NCBI GenBank assembly: GCA_027924645.1
Contig: BSBN01000187.1
Coordinates: 12,790,001 to 12,854,000 of the forward strand
From: Cunninghamia lanceolata
Taxonomy: Eukaryota > Streptophyta > Pinopsida > Cupressales > Cupressaceae
DNA length: 64,000 nt
Direction of reading: 5' to 3'
The notes under the pieces were generated by a model, which made no database searches, was not told the DNA's origin, and was given only the letters and a program-made list of their open reading frames with translations. Positions 1 through 11,456 of the stretch are shown here, one piece after another. Position 1 is the first letter of the stretch. Each line of letters opens with the position of its first letter. A program made the translations under genes and the position numbers.

Positions 1-1257
1 CTTTTGGGAAGAAGAAGGGTCACAAGAGTTTCCAGCAAGGATGACCAATGCTAGTTGGTTGTCCTAGTAAAGAAGCAAATTGGAGAAAGCAAAGCAGTTA
101 AAGCTCAGAATCAGGCCTTGAAAGATGAGTTAGAGAAATTGAGGGACAAAGTAGGTTCTAGTAAGGAAGAAGACAGGGATGAAGAGGAGATCCCTAGGCA
201 GGAAGAGAAAGAGGTTCCTACAGACTAGAGACCCTTACTTAATGCCCTCAAATCCATGGAGTGAAGGACCATGGATATGAAAATAGACCTGCTAGTGTTT
301 GTAGGCAAAATGGATCCTGATTCAGTGATGGAGTGGATAGACTCCTTGAATAACTTCTTTGAAATAGAGGAAATACCAGACCATCAAAGGGTGAAGATGG
401 CCCAATCCAAAATGAAAGGGGCTGCACTAACTTGGTGGAATTTCATCCAATATGACAGGGTGAAAGAAGGAAAGAGCAGGGTCGCTATTTGGAAGAAGAT
501 GGTGGCTTTAGTGAAGGAAGTCAATGGTCCATTGGATTACAACATCCAATTACATAAGAGGAGACAAAATTTGAAGCAGAAGGAGTTAGATGTTAGTTCA
601 TACACTAAAGAGTTTATGAAACTATGTGTCAAGACAAAGGTGAAAGAGAATGAGGAAGAGAGGGTAGCAAGGTATCTCAATGGTTTGAGATTTGCCATCC
701 AAGAAGATTTAAATCTGCATAATCCAGATATAGTCTAGAAGTGCTACCAATTGGCACTCAAAGTGGAAGAGAAATTAAAGAGAAGACAAGAACAGAATAG
801 TAGAGGAAGAGGAAGATAGCAAAGAGGGGGAAGAAGTCCTTTCAGAGGTAGAGGTAATGGATTTGGACACCAAGGTGAATCCAACCAAGAGAACAGCAAA
901 GGAGACAATAGTCAAACATAAGGGGGAAGTTACACTCAAAAAGGAAACTTTAGGGGCATAAGTCCATCATTTAGAGGGAGATCTTTGGGCAAAGGACCTC
1001 TTAGATGTTACAATTGCAATCAAGAAGGCCACATAGCCAGTAGATGTCCAGAAAAAGCAACAAATTCAATGGGAGAAAGGAGGACAAATCTGATCCAAGA
1101 ATCTGACTGTCAAAGCGTGACAAGCTCAAACACTTATCAAAGTGTGAATGCTCCTGACGGTTATGGGTATCCTGAGAAAGGAGAATATTTGATGATTAGG
1201 AGAGTAATGACCACCATGAAGGTACCAGACAGAGAACCCCCACAAAGAAAGTCTCTT
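1..1257 (+). pseudogene. gag: gag of the chromovirus (capsid and nucleocapsid), 5' truncated
   Basis: The first 230 bases encode a Lys/Glu-rich, coiled-coil-like segment. Positions 271-735 hold a retrotransposon gag capsid region with the typical ALTWW motif. A basic Arg/Gly/Gln-rich linker follows, then a CCHC zinc knuckle (C-X2-C-X4-H-X4-C) at 1006-1047. All of it shares one frame. Stops interrupt it: TAG at 52, 226, 736 and 817, TGA at 262, and TAA at 919. The TAG at 736 falls where relatives usually have Gln. The protein would have packaged the element RNA. The true start is off the left edge. Confidence 0.85.
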
Positions 1258-1809
1258 TTCAAAACTACTTGCAAGGCAGGAGGAAAGGTATGTAAAGTTC
1301 TGATTGACTTTGGATCTATTGAAAATTTTGTGTCTATTGAAATGGTAGAAAAGCTTAAGCTTAGAAGACTACCACATTCTTGTCCATACAAGATTTCATG
1401 GCTCACTCAAGGTTATCAAATAGTTGTGGAAGAGCAGGCTTGGGTGGAGTTTCAAATTGGACCATACAAGGACATATTATTGTTTGACATAGCTTAGATG
1501 GATGCTTGCCATCTCCTATTTGGAAGACCATGGCAATATGACTTGAGAGCACAACATGATGGAGTTAGAAACACATATTCAATCACCAAGGATGGTAAAG
1601 TGATAGAGGTACTACCATTGATGGAGAATGAGGTAGAATCAAAAGGAAAAGAAGTCAAGGTAATGATGGTAGAAGGTAAACAAATGAAAGAGATAGTAGA
1701 TGAAGGTGCAGTAGCATATGCCCTAATTCCATGCCTGAAGGTGAACAAGGAGTAGCAACAAGAAGTCCAGGGAGATAAGAGGCAAAGGTTCATAGATCCT
1801 ACTATCTGA
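1258..1809 (+). pseudogene. Retroelement aspartic protease, active site mutated
   Basis: A pepsin-like retroviral-type protease domain lies between the zinc knuckle and RT. The active-site triplet, normally D-S/T-G, reads LIDFGS at about 1300-1317, so the Ser/Thr position is Phe (a C-to-T change would do this). The domain continues through the family motif MDACHLLFGRPWQYD after a TAG at 1495-1497, where relatives often have Gln. Further stops are TAG at 1753 and TGA at 1807. The frame is the same as gag and RT, as expected of one polyprotein. Confidence 0.8.
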
Positions 1810-3143
1810 GAGTTGTTGGATAAATACAAAGGCATCATCTCTGATGGAATGCCAAGGTCCCTACCACCTATAAGGGACATTGGCCATTGCATAGATCTGA
1901 TCCCAGGATCTACACTTCCAAACAAGGAAGCATACAAGCTTACACCAGAGCAAAATGTAGAGGTAGCAAGGCAGATTGAGGAATTGTTGGAGACAGGCCT
2001 AATTGGCAAAAGTTTAAGCCCATGTGTAGTACCGGCTGTACTAGCATCAAAGAAGGAAGGCACTTGGAGACTTTGTATTGATTCTAGGGCTATTAACAAG
2101 ATAACAATTAGGTATAGGTTCCCAATCCCAAGGATAGAAGATTTGTTTGACTTCTTGGGAGGTGCCAAATATTTCACAAAAATAGATTTAAAAAGTGGCT
2201 ATCATCAGATCAGGATTAGGCCAGGAGATGAATGGAAGACTGCATTTAAAACCAATGAGGGGTTATATGAGTGGAAGGTCATGCCTTTTGGTTTGTCCAA
2301 CTCCCCCAGTACCTTTATGAGGTTGATGAATGAGGTCTTGAGAGAATTTATAGGCAAATTTGTCATAGTATATCTAGATGACATCCTGATTTTCAGTAAT
2401 ACAAGGGAAGAGCATCTCAAACATATAGACCTGGTTCTCAAAAGGTTACATGAAGAGCAGCTAATGATCAACTTGGAGAAGTTTTTGTTCATGCAGGAGG
2501 AGATCATCTACTTGGGTTTTGTCATCTCACATGGCAAACTAAAAATGGATCAAGAGAAGGTAAGTGCCATATTGTCTTGGCCAACTCCTAGAACCATGAA
2601 TGATGTCAGAAGTTTCCATGGGTTAGCAACCTTCTATAGGAAGTTTATAAAAGGGTTTAGTCATGTCTGTGCACCCATTCTTGACACCATAAAAGGAGGA
2701 CAGAAGTGTAGATTATCTTGGACAAAGGAAGCTGATGATTCATTTGAAACATTGAAGAAGAAGGTGGCACAACAGCCAGTCCTTGCACTTCCTGACTTTA
2801 ATAAGATTTTTCAAGTAGAATGTGATGCAAGCCACATGGCAATTGGCATAGTACTCAGTCAAGAAGGTAGGACTATTGCATTTTTCAGTGAGAAACTAAA
2901 TGACGCTAAGAAGAGATACTCATCCTATGATTTGGAGATGTATGCTCTAGTCTAGTCACTCAAGAAGTGGAGGCATTACTTAATGCCAAAAGAATTCATA
3001 GTGTTTATAGATAATTAGGCCCTTAGTTTCATAAATAGTCAAAAGAAGCTGAACCATAGGCACATGAAATGGGTAGAGACTTTAGAAGCTTTCACCTTCA
3101 CACTTAAGCACAAGAAAGGGTCAAGAACAAGGTAGCAGATACT
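1810..3143 (+). pseudogene. pol: Reverse transcriptase and RNase H of the chromovirus
   Basis: The RT shows the palm catalytic motif YLDD at 2371-2382, with the preceding VMPFGLSNSPSTF motif. RNase H begins at about 2815 with the catalytic ECDAS motif and keeps the Glu of the LEMYAL helix and the Asp of IDN. Two TAG codons (2953-2955 and 3016-3018) replace Gln in the family motifs ALVQSLKKW and DNQALSF. Near 3119 one base is missing from a G run, which moves the frame before the conserved VADTLSRR segment. It is otherwise well preserved. Confidence 0.9.
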
Positions 3144-4730
3144 TTGAGCAGGAGGGCTCTAACTGTAAATCAGATTCAATTGGAGAGTGTTGGTATCGAT
3201 TCCTTAAAGACTATGTATGATGCTGATGAAGACTTTGGAGAGATCTACAAAGTATGTACTTCCTTTGGAGACAACTATCATGTTGAGTACTCTGAATTTC
3301 TGATACAAGATGAATTAGTTTTTAAAGGTGGATAGTTGTACATTCCACGGTGTTTTATGAGGCTGAATATCATTAGGGAGAAACATTGTGGGGCCATGGT
3401 AGGACATTTCGGTCTGGATAAGACTCTTGATCTGGTAAAGAGACATTACTATTGGCCTAAGTTGTCATCAGACGTGAGGAGATTTGTGGAGGCATGTGTG
3501 ATATCTCAAAAAGCAAAAGGGAGATCCACTAATGCAGGTTTATATCAGCCACTGCACATTCCTTCTAGGCCCTGGGAGAGCATAAGCATGGATTTTGTGT
3601 TGGGTTTACCTAGAACAAGGAAGGGATATGATAGTGTTTTTGTTGTAGTAGACAGATTCAGTAAAATGGCACATTTCTTGCCATGCAAAACCACTTGTGA
3701 TGCTTCATATGTTGTAGATCTATTTTTCAAGGAAATAGTGAGGATACATGGATTGCCATTGAGCATAGTCTCAGATAGAGATGTGAAATTTATTGGCCAT
3801 TTTTGGAGGACTCTTTGGAAGAAGCTTGGTACAAATTTATCCTTCTCATCAGTTTATCATCCCCAAACAGATGGACAGACTGAAGTGGTTAACTGTTCAT
3901 TGGGAAATCTGTTAAGATGTTTGACAAGGTAGCATGGAGAGAAGTGGGATAACATCCTATCACAGGCAGAATTTTCCTATAATGACACCATCAATAGGAG
4001 TACAGGGAAATCACCTTTCCAAGTGGTATATGGTATTCATCCAAGAGGTATTTTGGAGTTAAGAGATCTACCTATAGGAGAATCTATTGGTGTAGATGGA
4101 GAAGCTTTTGCATCAGCCATCAAAGAGGTGCATGATCAAGTCAAGAACCAACTCCAACAAACCACATTGAAGTATAAAGCCTATGTTGATAAGAAGAAGA
4201 GAGATGTATAGTTTGATGTTGGAGATTTGGTGTGGGTTCATTTGAAGAAAGAAAGGATCCCAAAAGGTAAATATACCAAACTCATGCAGAGGAAGATTGG
4301 ACCATGTCAGATTTTGAAGAAATGTGGACAGAATGCTTATGAGATCCAACTTCCTTCTGATCTTGGATTGTCACCTATTTTCAATGTATGTGATTTAACT
4401 CCATACAAGCATAATGCGGATATAGATTAGGAACCATTCCAGGGTATAGCAGCTGATGATATTCCTAAACATGATCCACCACAATTACAGAAAATTTTAG
4501 ACTCAAGAGTGGCAAAGCAAACAAGGAATCAAGAGTACATGGAATAATTGGTGGCTTGGCAAGGGAAACCTGATTTAGAGGTAGTTTGGATGCCTATAGA
4601 ACAGATCAGAAAACATGGTGCAGACCTTCAAACTCTCATCTCAAGTGGACTTGAGATTTCTTCTCTCGGGGAGTATGGTGCAGGAGCACCCCTTCAACAA
4701 GCAAATTATACATCTAAGGGAGAAGACTAA
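3144..4730 (+). pseudogene. int: Integrase with C-terminal chromodomain-like segment
   Basis: The zinc-binding N-terminus (H..H, C..C region near 3390-3520) is followed by the catalytic core. Catalytic residues are Asp at 3591 (SMDFV), Asp at 3774 (SDRDV) and Glu at 3882 (GQTEVV), with the expected D-X35-E spacing. The core keeps all three. TAG codons at 3333, 3930, 4209 and 4428 stand where relatives mostly have Gln. From about 4490 to 4640 a chromodomain-like block (KILDSRV..., LVAWQGKPDLEVVW) is interrupted by TAA at 4545. The frame ends at TAA 4728-4730. Confidence 0.88.
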
Positions 4731-4740
4731 GGTCTCCATA

Positions 4741-5280
4741 TGTTATGCATTTCTATATTAAATGTAATAAGGTTTGTTTGACCAGTACATGTTATTGTAG
4801 TTTGTATCTATGTTTCTGTGTAAGTCTCTAGGACACTTGTTGATCTGGAATGACAAGGTTGTTAGTCAGTTAGAGTTTGTTAGAGGGTTGTTATCTCCCA
4901 GCCACTTGGAAATGTCTCCCAGCCATTGGGAACCAAGTCTGTACTACTCATAGTGAGTAGATAAATAGCTTAGATCAGATCGATTTCACATAGAGAATAG
5001 ACTGAGAAGAGGGGAGATATTAGACAGAGCAGTAATTGTGAGATTGAATTGTTGAACTGTGGAATCAGATATCTGTATACATTTCTGAAAGCAATAAAAA
5101 GATCTGGTTTGTGTTATCTTTCTAGTTTTTGAATTCACTATGTAATCAATTTTCTATTTTGGAAATGAAATGGATTCTTAGTCCATTCCACTAGTTAGAT
5201 TACTTCGTAATCGGTGGAATTGCTGTATATATTCATTTGTGTTCTTGTTTTCCACTTTCTATTTGTTCATTTCATGTTCA
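4741..5280 (+). repeat. Candidate 3' LTR of the chromovirus
   Basis: Non-coding DNA follows 10 bases after the integrase stop. It begins TGTTATGC and a plausible end is TTCA at 5280 (or CACA at 5282). A purine-rich stretch at 4716-4730 precedes it. It contains a weak TATA-like GATAAATAG near 4969 and an AATAAA polyadenylation-type signal near 5092. No partner LTR is in the window, so both ends are inferred. Confidence 0.5.
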
Positions 5281-5282
5281 CA

Positions 5283-5564
5283 GGACCGTTTGTAGCATGC
5301 TTTGATAAACCCTAGCATCCTCATGTGCTAGGTTGGAAAAGTCTTAAAACTATCTTAGATTGATAGAGAGAAAGTTTTGTACAATCGCTGAGTATAAAGC
5401 GGGTCAAAATAGTGAAAATCTGTGTGGTTTCAATAGGCACACAAATTGTGTATATATCACTTTTGTATGCGGGATATACATTTTGTGAGTATATCGCTAT
5501 CGCATGTTCCTATGTATATCACATTTGGCCATCGCAGTTGCATATGGGAAACATATATCGTAAA
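5283..5564. other. Flanking DNA left of the complete Tat-like element
   Basis: No gene is visible. The stretch has repeated TATATC/ATACAT words with TTGTG spacing. Similar words appear on the other side of the insertion after 19607, as expected if the 14-kb element split one older repeat. Confidence 0.4.
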
Positions 5565-5569
5565 CATAC
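5565..5569. repeat. Target-site duplication CATAC, left copy
   Basis: CATAC directly precedes the 5' LTR. The identical CATAC follows the 3' LTR at 19602-19606. A perfect 5-bp duplication is the normal result of Ty3/gypsy integration. Confidence 0.9.
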
Positions 5570-8500
5570 TATTGTGATGTTCACAACAAACCCCATTTTG
5601 CTCCTTAGCAAAATGAGGACCCCTGCTGTTGCTTTGCTTTTTTTGCTTTTGGTCTGCTGTTCTACTTGGTGGTAAAGGGAAAAGAGAAAAATTTGCAAAC
5701 CTTGTTAAAAAATAGGGGAAAATGCATTTTTAGTACCAATGCATGATGTGGTTGGATTCCTTGTGAAAATTGAGCTAGGATTGCTTTTAAACCGTCTTGA
5801 AATTTGCCATATTTTGCAAGTTATGATCACGTTGGTAGAATGAACAATCAGGTTTTGCATAATACAAATTCAGTTATAAGTCTTTCTCCTTGTGAGCATC
5901 TGGTTAAAATTTTGAAGTATACATACAGGGTGGATTTCAGGCTAAAATAAATTGAATATTATTTTGGTTTCCACTTTGTATCTCACATTTATATGTTCGG
6001 CAGGTCAGAACATACAAGACAAATGAACAGGGCATAGTATACAAACAGTGTTCATCGGCATAACAAGTGGTAATCAGAACAACATTTTAGGCTTTTGCCG
6101 ATGGGTAGACTTACGCCAATGGCAAGGCCAAGAGGAAAAGGGAAAGGGACTTAGTTGATCAAAGAGTTGCAAGTGGTGGCCATCAGTATAACAATTGCCA
6201 TCGGCAATGTTAGGATTTCTCTCAGTGAGGGGTTGTCTCTCGCTGATGGTATAGTCATCGGCCTAACTTTCGGCATCGGTGGTGATAGTGTTTATCTCCT
6301 CGAGGAGTATGGTCTCACCGAAGAAGGCTCATCGATATGACATTTGATATCGGCCGAATTTGGATTTGTCTTCCCGAAGGGTGTGTTCTCGCCGATGACA
6401 AGTGATGGTCTGTATAACAAATGCCATCGGCGGAGAGGGTTTTTGATTCGCCGATGGGTGACATCATGCTAATAAAAAAAAAGAATATTGGAAGGGCCAT
6501 ATTGACCAGAGTAATGTCATCAGCAGAGGTAATTTTGGCCGTGCCGATATGGGATGTTATCCTGATAGAAAGAAAGAGTATAACGATCGGCAAGAGATAG
6601 TCCAGACTTACGCCGATGGAGGGAATTTAGTGAAGGATATCAGTGGGAGGTAATCTTGTCTTGCGCCGATAGAAGGAGGGAGAGGCCATCGATGAGACAA
6701 TAATGATCAGCGGAGAAAATAATGGCCTCGCCGATAGTCCAGACTTACACCGATGGAAAGAAGAAAGGCAATCGGCGTAACAATAAAGCCAGAGTGAAAT
6801 TCTAAATTTTCATCAACGAAGAGACTCACGCCGATAACATGAAAGGAAGACTTAGGCATCAAGGCCATTTCGGCCAGAACAAAGAGATCAGCAGAGAAGT
6901 TTTTACTCACACCGATATGATGGTGATTGGCAAAACAACAACGATCAGAATGAAGTTTGAAGCCTTCACTGACGGTCCATTCTCATGCCGATGCTAGAAA
7001 AAAGGAACATACAAGCTGAAACAAAGGGGTTTCATCGGTATAATGAAGGTGATCGGCCCATCTCTTTTGGGACTTGCCGATAGTGAGGTATCATGCCGAT
7101 GGGTGGAAAATGGCAAAATAGAGGAAATTTAAAGGACATTTTTGGCGCTCGTAGCATTTTTCAGTCAACGATGGTTGGCCCGTGGTGTTTTGGACATTGT
7201 ATATACATTTTGAGCACATTTTTCGAGCATTTTTGGGCCTGATTTCTACATCTTGCACAGTCATGCCTTGATTTAATCGGATGTTTTAATTTCCTGCTGT
7301 TCATTTGATGGAATAATACTTATTGTTGATTTTGTGTGTTTTGCAAGTTCGCAGTTGAGCGGGAAGCTAAAACTTAATGGCGATGACATCACGAAGGGAA
7401 GAGGAAATTAGATCTCAGGAGCAAAGGGAGAATAAGGATGAAGGGTGAGGAAGTCAAAGGCCATTCATTGATGAGGACAAAATGCAGCTGAGGACATTAT
7501 TGTAGGAGACCACACAAGTTATTACTGAGCTGCTAGGGTTTCAGAAAGGCATATCTTGCCCATATTGGATGTATGTTCAGAGGTATTTTGTGAAACTGGT
7601 TCACCTGCATTTACTGTTGTAACCAGGGGTTTGAACTAGGGTTTAGACTAGAGTTTTTTGGGCTGTATTGAGGATAATTAGAAAGTATATATATTGTGCC
7701 TTGATACACTGTAATATTACACACAGGGATTTTTAGGAACATAGGGATTTTAGCATTTAGCTTAGTATAGTTTAGAAGTAGAGGAAGGAGGTCGCCTGTT
7801 GTCTGCAATAAGGAATGCATGGAACATCTGGCTTCCTTACTATATCTATAAAGCTTGTAAGTTCTCTATAGTTTGATCAATGAAACTAAGAGTCATTCTG
7901 ACATTGTAAATCATGCATGACTGTTTGTTTCTAATACAATTGAATCTGGAGTTCTGCATCTATCTTCTTAGTGTTCTCCTGCTCTTCATTGTGTTTGGAA
8001 ACATTTTCTCTAAGAGCTTGCAATTTTAAGTGTATGTTTGTGAAAATGCTCAGAACTTACATTTAAGGTTTTTTATCTGTGGATTTGATCAAATTATTGT
8101 ATGATTTATATAGTGCATAACAGAATAATTAGATCCTTTGGTAGATTTGAATGAAGTGTAGACTAGATCTTTCTAACTTTTCCCAACCCATCTAAAAATA
8201 CTTAGCTTAAAACACAAAAATTTGAAGGAAATTTGTCTCACATTTGAAGAAGCATGAACAACAGAGTGGAAAGTATACAAGTTTTCATAAATACTTAAGA
8301 GAAGAAAGCTGCAATTATTCAAGAATGCCTTTTTTAAGTTTTGCAGCACAGTAAGACTTTAATGCAAAAGGAATGATCAACAAACTGATATTTCATGATC
8401 TTTTGCATAGTTTGAGTCCAGTAAACCAACAAGAAACCCTAAATCGCGTAAGGCCCCTTGAACATTACAGCTTCACATTGACCGATTGAATTTGCCCAAT

Positions 8501-8635
8501 AGGTCAAGACATGACCACAGTAAACTTGGGATTAAGTGAATCTTAAACGATTCCTTCATATCTTTCAAGTCAGTTTTGGTTCATTTTATGTGAATTTTAA
8601 CTTTTGTTATGATTGCATCAAAACAATCATCAACA
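5570..8635 (+). repeat. 5' LTR (3,066 bp) of the Tat-like element
   Basis: It aligns along its whole length with 16555-19601, differing by scattered transitions, many at CG sites, and small indels. It ends ATCATCAACA. Positions 6050-7110 hold a dense field of CCGATGG/CCATCGG-type words (separate entry). TATA-like sequences occur at 7686-7693 and 7847-7853, so the transcript probably starts in the last third. No convincing coding region is present in this LTR. Confidence 0.92.
6050..7110. repeat. Field of GCCGAT/ATCGGC words in the LTR
   Basis: The six-base core GCCGAT and its complement, with one-base variants, recur every 20-50 bases in both orientations, often as TTACGCCGATGG or GTCATCGGC. 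The matching 3' LTR field is 17030-18090. Many differences between the two fields are CG to TG or CA. The density and both-strand use suggest bound sites or a diverged tandem repeat. No function is established from sequence. Confidence 0.6.
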
Positions 8636-8640
8636 GTTTC

Positions 8641-8660
8641 TGGCACTAGAAGGAGGGCCC
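8641..8660 (+). other. Primer-binding site of the Tat-like element
   Basis: TGGCACTAGAAGGAGGGCC starts five bases after the 5' LTR end. A TGG start close to the LTR is what a site complementary to a tRNA 3' CCA end should show. I do not assign the tRNA. Confidence 0.7.
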
Positions 8661-8706
8661 GATTTGAGTTAGGGTTTGTTTCAAACTGGCTAATAACAGT
8701 GATAGA

Positions 8707-10380
8707 GTGACCAGGTCTAGATCTAGTTCAGGGGATATTTTTGTGCAACTACCTGACAGAAGGCAAAGTAAGAGCCCTCTGATTTGGAATCCTAAATATC
8801 GCAAGCAGGAAGTTCATCTGGAACACCTCCTGGGTCACCTTTTAACATACATAATATTGCAAGTCCTGATAGATCACTATTCAGATCTTTAAATTTTGGT
8901 TCAAGTACTCTTAGAGGTCCTAATCCTCCTATAAATCCTATCCCACCAATAAATCTAGGTATTCCTACAAGTTCAGGTCAGGCTCAAGTGCCCACAATGG
9001 CTTATTTCGATGTCCACTCTCCTATAGCATTCCCTGATTATAATGAGATGCCCAAGAATTTGGAGAAGATATGTCCCAAATACTAGTTGCACCGAGACCT
9101 GAAAGACCACATTAGAATATTCAAGGAAGCATGTTTTAGGGCGAGATTAGAGCACGAGGACGTTGTGAGTAGATTGTTTCCCTACACCTTTAATGAACAA
9201 GCCTCTAATTGGTATGTAAACCTACCCAACAATTACATTTCTTCTTGGTCACTTATGGAAGAAGCATTTCTGTCAAGATTTAGAGGACCCATTGATCCTT
9301 GTGTCTTGTATCATAAACTAGCTACTATAAAACGAGGTGAGGGAGAGCTGATTGATAATTTCAATGACAGATTTCAAAAGGCCTACTCTAGGCTAGTAGC
9401 CCCTTACACCGTGGATGATGATACCTTGTTGGCTATGTACTATGTAGCCTTGGATCCTTTAACTGCCATGTTTGTCAAAAGAAAACCTGACATAGATTCA
9501 ATATCCAAAGCCTATAAAGAGGCAGCCTCAGTAAATCAAGAGATGAGGCACACAACTTGTAGTCCATTTGTTAATGGAGGAAATTTTGGGATGTAGAATT
9601 AGGCACAACCATGGAATGGAGCCCCTATGCATCACACTCCATTATTAAATCCGGTTCCTTCTTACACACCTGTGTACAGTCCTACTCCAATCCAAGCCAT
9701 AGTTCCTTACATAAGTAACACTTCCAATAATAGTCAAAATAATGGTCAACCTTTCTTCCAAGCCCCTAGGGATACAACTGCGGCAAAAGCACAGGAGGAA
9801 AGGGAAGAAATCAAAGAGATCATTGCACATTTGAAAAGATTAACCACTGAAGTGACACAACTAAGAAACGAGAACCTCTATGGAAGAGGCAACCAGGGCC
9901 AAATTTACAATCAAAATCAAAACTATAGTTCAAATCAAAATCAGCATTACAATCAGAACTACAATCAGAGCCATACCCAAAATAATAGCCAGGGCCAATG
10001 TTCAAATCAGGGTCAAAACTATAATCAGCACCAAGGCCCTAGCCAGGGGCAACCAATGCAAAATAGAGGGCCAGTGGTAGATAATAGGACCTAGGGCAAT
10101 AATAATAGAAATCAAAATCAGCCTAGGCCACCCAAGACATGGAACACTGGGCCCAACAATGGTACTCTAGCTTCTCCTTTTGAGAATACAGATAATCACG
10201 ATGCGAAACAAACAGCTGGCATCCAAATGACCAACACATCACTAAAAGGTTGGTGCAAATTTCACAATACCAATGCCCATGCTGAGCTCGACTATCCACA
10301 GTTCCATTTAGCAGCCAACATATTCAATATAGAAGTCCACCCTCCTACTTCTGAATTTCTCCCAAGGGTAATGAGGTAGT
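8707..10380 (+). pseudogene. gag: gag of the Tat-like element with Asn/Gln-rich tail
   Basis: An N-terminal segment near 8707-8880 is out of frame with the rest. From about 8885 one frame covers the linker, the capsid region (9087-9594, with the family motif ASNWYVNLP) and a Pro-rich stretch. Positions 9895-10065 are extremely Asn/Gln-rich. A single zinc knuckle of the WCKFH...H type follows at 10251-10300, with its last Cys changed to Tyr. TAG codons occur at about 9084, 9594, 9600, 10092 and 10377. A short coiled-coil segment (REEIKEIIAHLKRLTTEV) precedes the Asn/Gln tract. Confidence 0.82.
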
Positions 10381-10627
10381 ACCCTCAGGATATGATACAG
10401 CCTTAGTCTTAGAAACGTTTACCTTTGCAACTGCAGAAGAGGAAAAGGATGAATTGTTAGAGGATGAGCCATACTTTTGTGAAAATCTTTATCCTGAATC
10501 AACCTTTGTGTTAAATGCTTTTCAGTTTCCCCTTGAATCTGAAAATGAAGTATTGACTGAAATAGAAGAGGTGCAGGCCTTTCAACAGATAAATAAAAAC
10601 CACCTACAATTTGAGGAACAACACTAG
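10373..10627 (+). pseudogene. Acidic gag-PR linker, in a shifted frame
   Basis: Immediately after the gag TAG at 10377 the reading continues in another frame for about 85 codons rich in Glu and Phe (for example ATAEEEKDELLEDEPYF). It then returns to the gag frame at 10611. Two compensating indels explain this best. No domain is recognised. It joins gag to protease. Confidence 0.55.
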
Positions 10628-11456
10628 GCCAGGAGGACCTTTTACCACTTCCATTCCTCCTAGCAACTTCAATACCCCCCCAGATCAGAATGCCAGCAAC
10701 AATCCTATCATCCTTAAAGCTAATCATCATACAAACAGTCGGACAACAGAACAAAAGGCCCAAACAAGTAATACTGAAACGGTAGAGACAACAAGATTAA
10801 TGAATTACTTGTCAGAAGAAATAAAGAAAATTAAGGTCAGTATACCTCTGAATGAATTATTGAAAACTCCAGGGATCAGAAATGCTTTTATAAAATCCCT
10901 GGATACATCCATGACGGATGAGGTTTCTATTGATATAGCTGTTCCTAGTAGAGATTCACCACCTAAAGAGAAAAGTAAGAAAGTTGAGCAACCTTCCAAT
11001 ACAAATGTAGTAATACATGCAGATAAGAGGGATGCTCCTCCTTTCTTGTTAACTATTAGATTGTGTGGGAAGAACATACACAATTGCATGGTAGACTCTG
11101 GTGCCTTAGCCAACATAATGCCCTTAGGAATATGCAAAACTCTCAGGCTGACTCCCACCAAATCTGCCAAGGTTGTCACACAGTTAGATAAGACTGAAGT
11201 TAGTGTGATAGGAGAACTCATGAACATTCAGATGCAATTAGCTTTAGACCCTAGGGTAAGCCAAATTATTGACATTCAAGTAATGGATATACCCATAAAT
11301 TATGGAATGTTGCTGAGTAGGGATTGGTCCAAGACATTAAATGGATATATGGCAATTGATTTTTCACATATGTGGCTACCTTGGAGAGGTGTCCCAAACC
11401 AGATTAGAATAGAGGCAGAGCCCAAGATGAAACACACGATAATAGAGTATAATTAA
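10611..11456 (+). pseudogene. Protease region of the Tat-like element
   Basis: About 140 residues of unrecognised, charged linker precede a retroviral-type aspartic protease. The active site reads VDSGALANIMPLG near 11092-11130, with the D-S-G triplet intact. The flap and second half follow, through NYGMLLSRDW near 11310. The frame ends at TAA 11454-11456 and the same frame resumes directly after it. Confidence 0.82.

Larger units (their letters stand above)
1..5280 (+). mobile_element. Chromodomain Ty3/gypsy retrotransposon, 5' end outside window
   Basis: Domains run gag, zinc knuckle, protease, RT, RNase H, integrase, chromodomain-like tail, then a candidate LTR. This order and the C-terminal chromodomain-like segment identify a chromovirus-type Ty3/gypsy element (family knowledge). 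The 5' LTR and the start of gag lie left of the window. Everything is in one frame up to about 3119 and in a second frame from about 3120 to 4730, so a single 1-nt deletion separates two long frames. About a dozen in-frame stops, mostly TAG, make it non-coding today. I cannot place it in a named clade from sequence alone. Confidence 0.9.

Noticed and set aside
1494..2177. Long minus-strand frame opposite RT
   Set aside because: It is antisense to a conserved RT with all family motifs; no independent signal.
9820..10005. Minus-strand frame over the Asn/Gln tract
   Set aside because: It is the complement of low-complexity CAA/AAT repeats.
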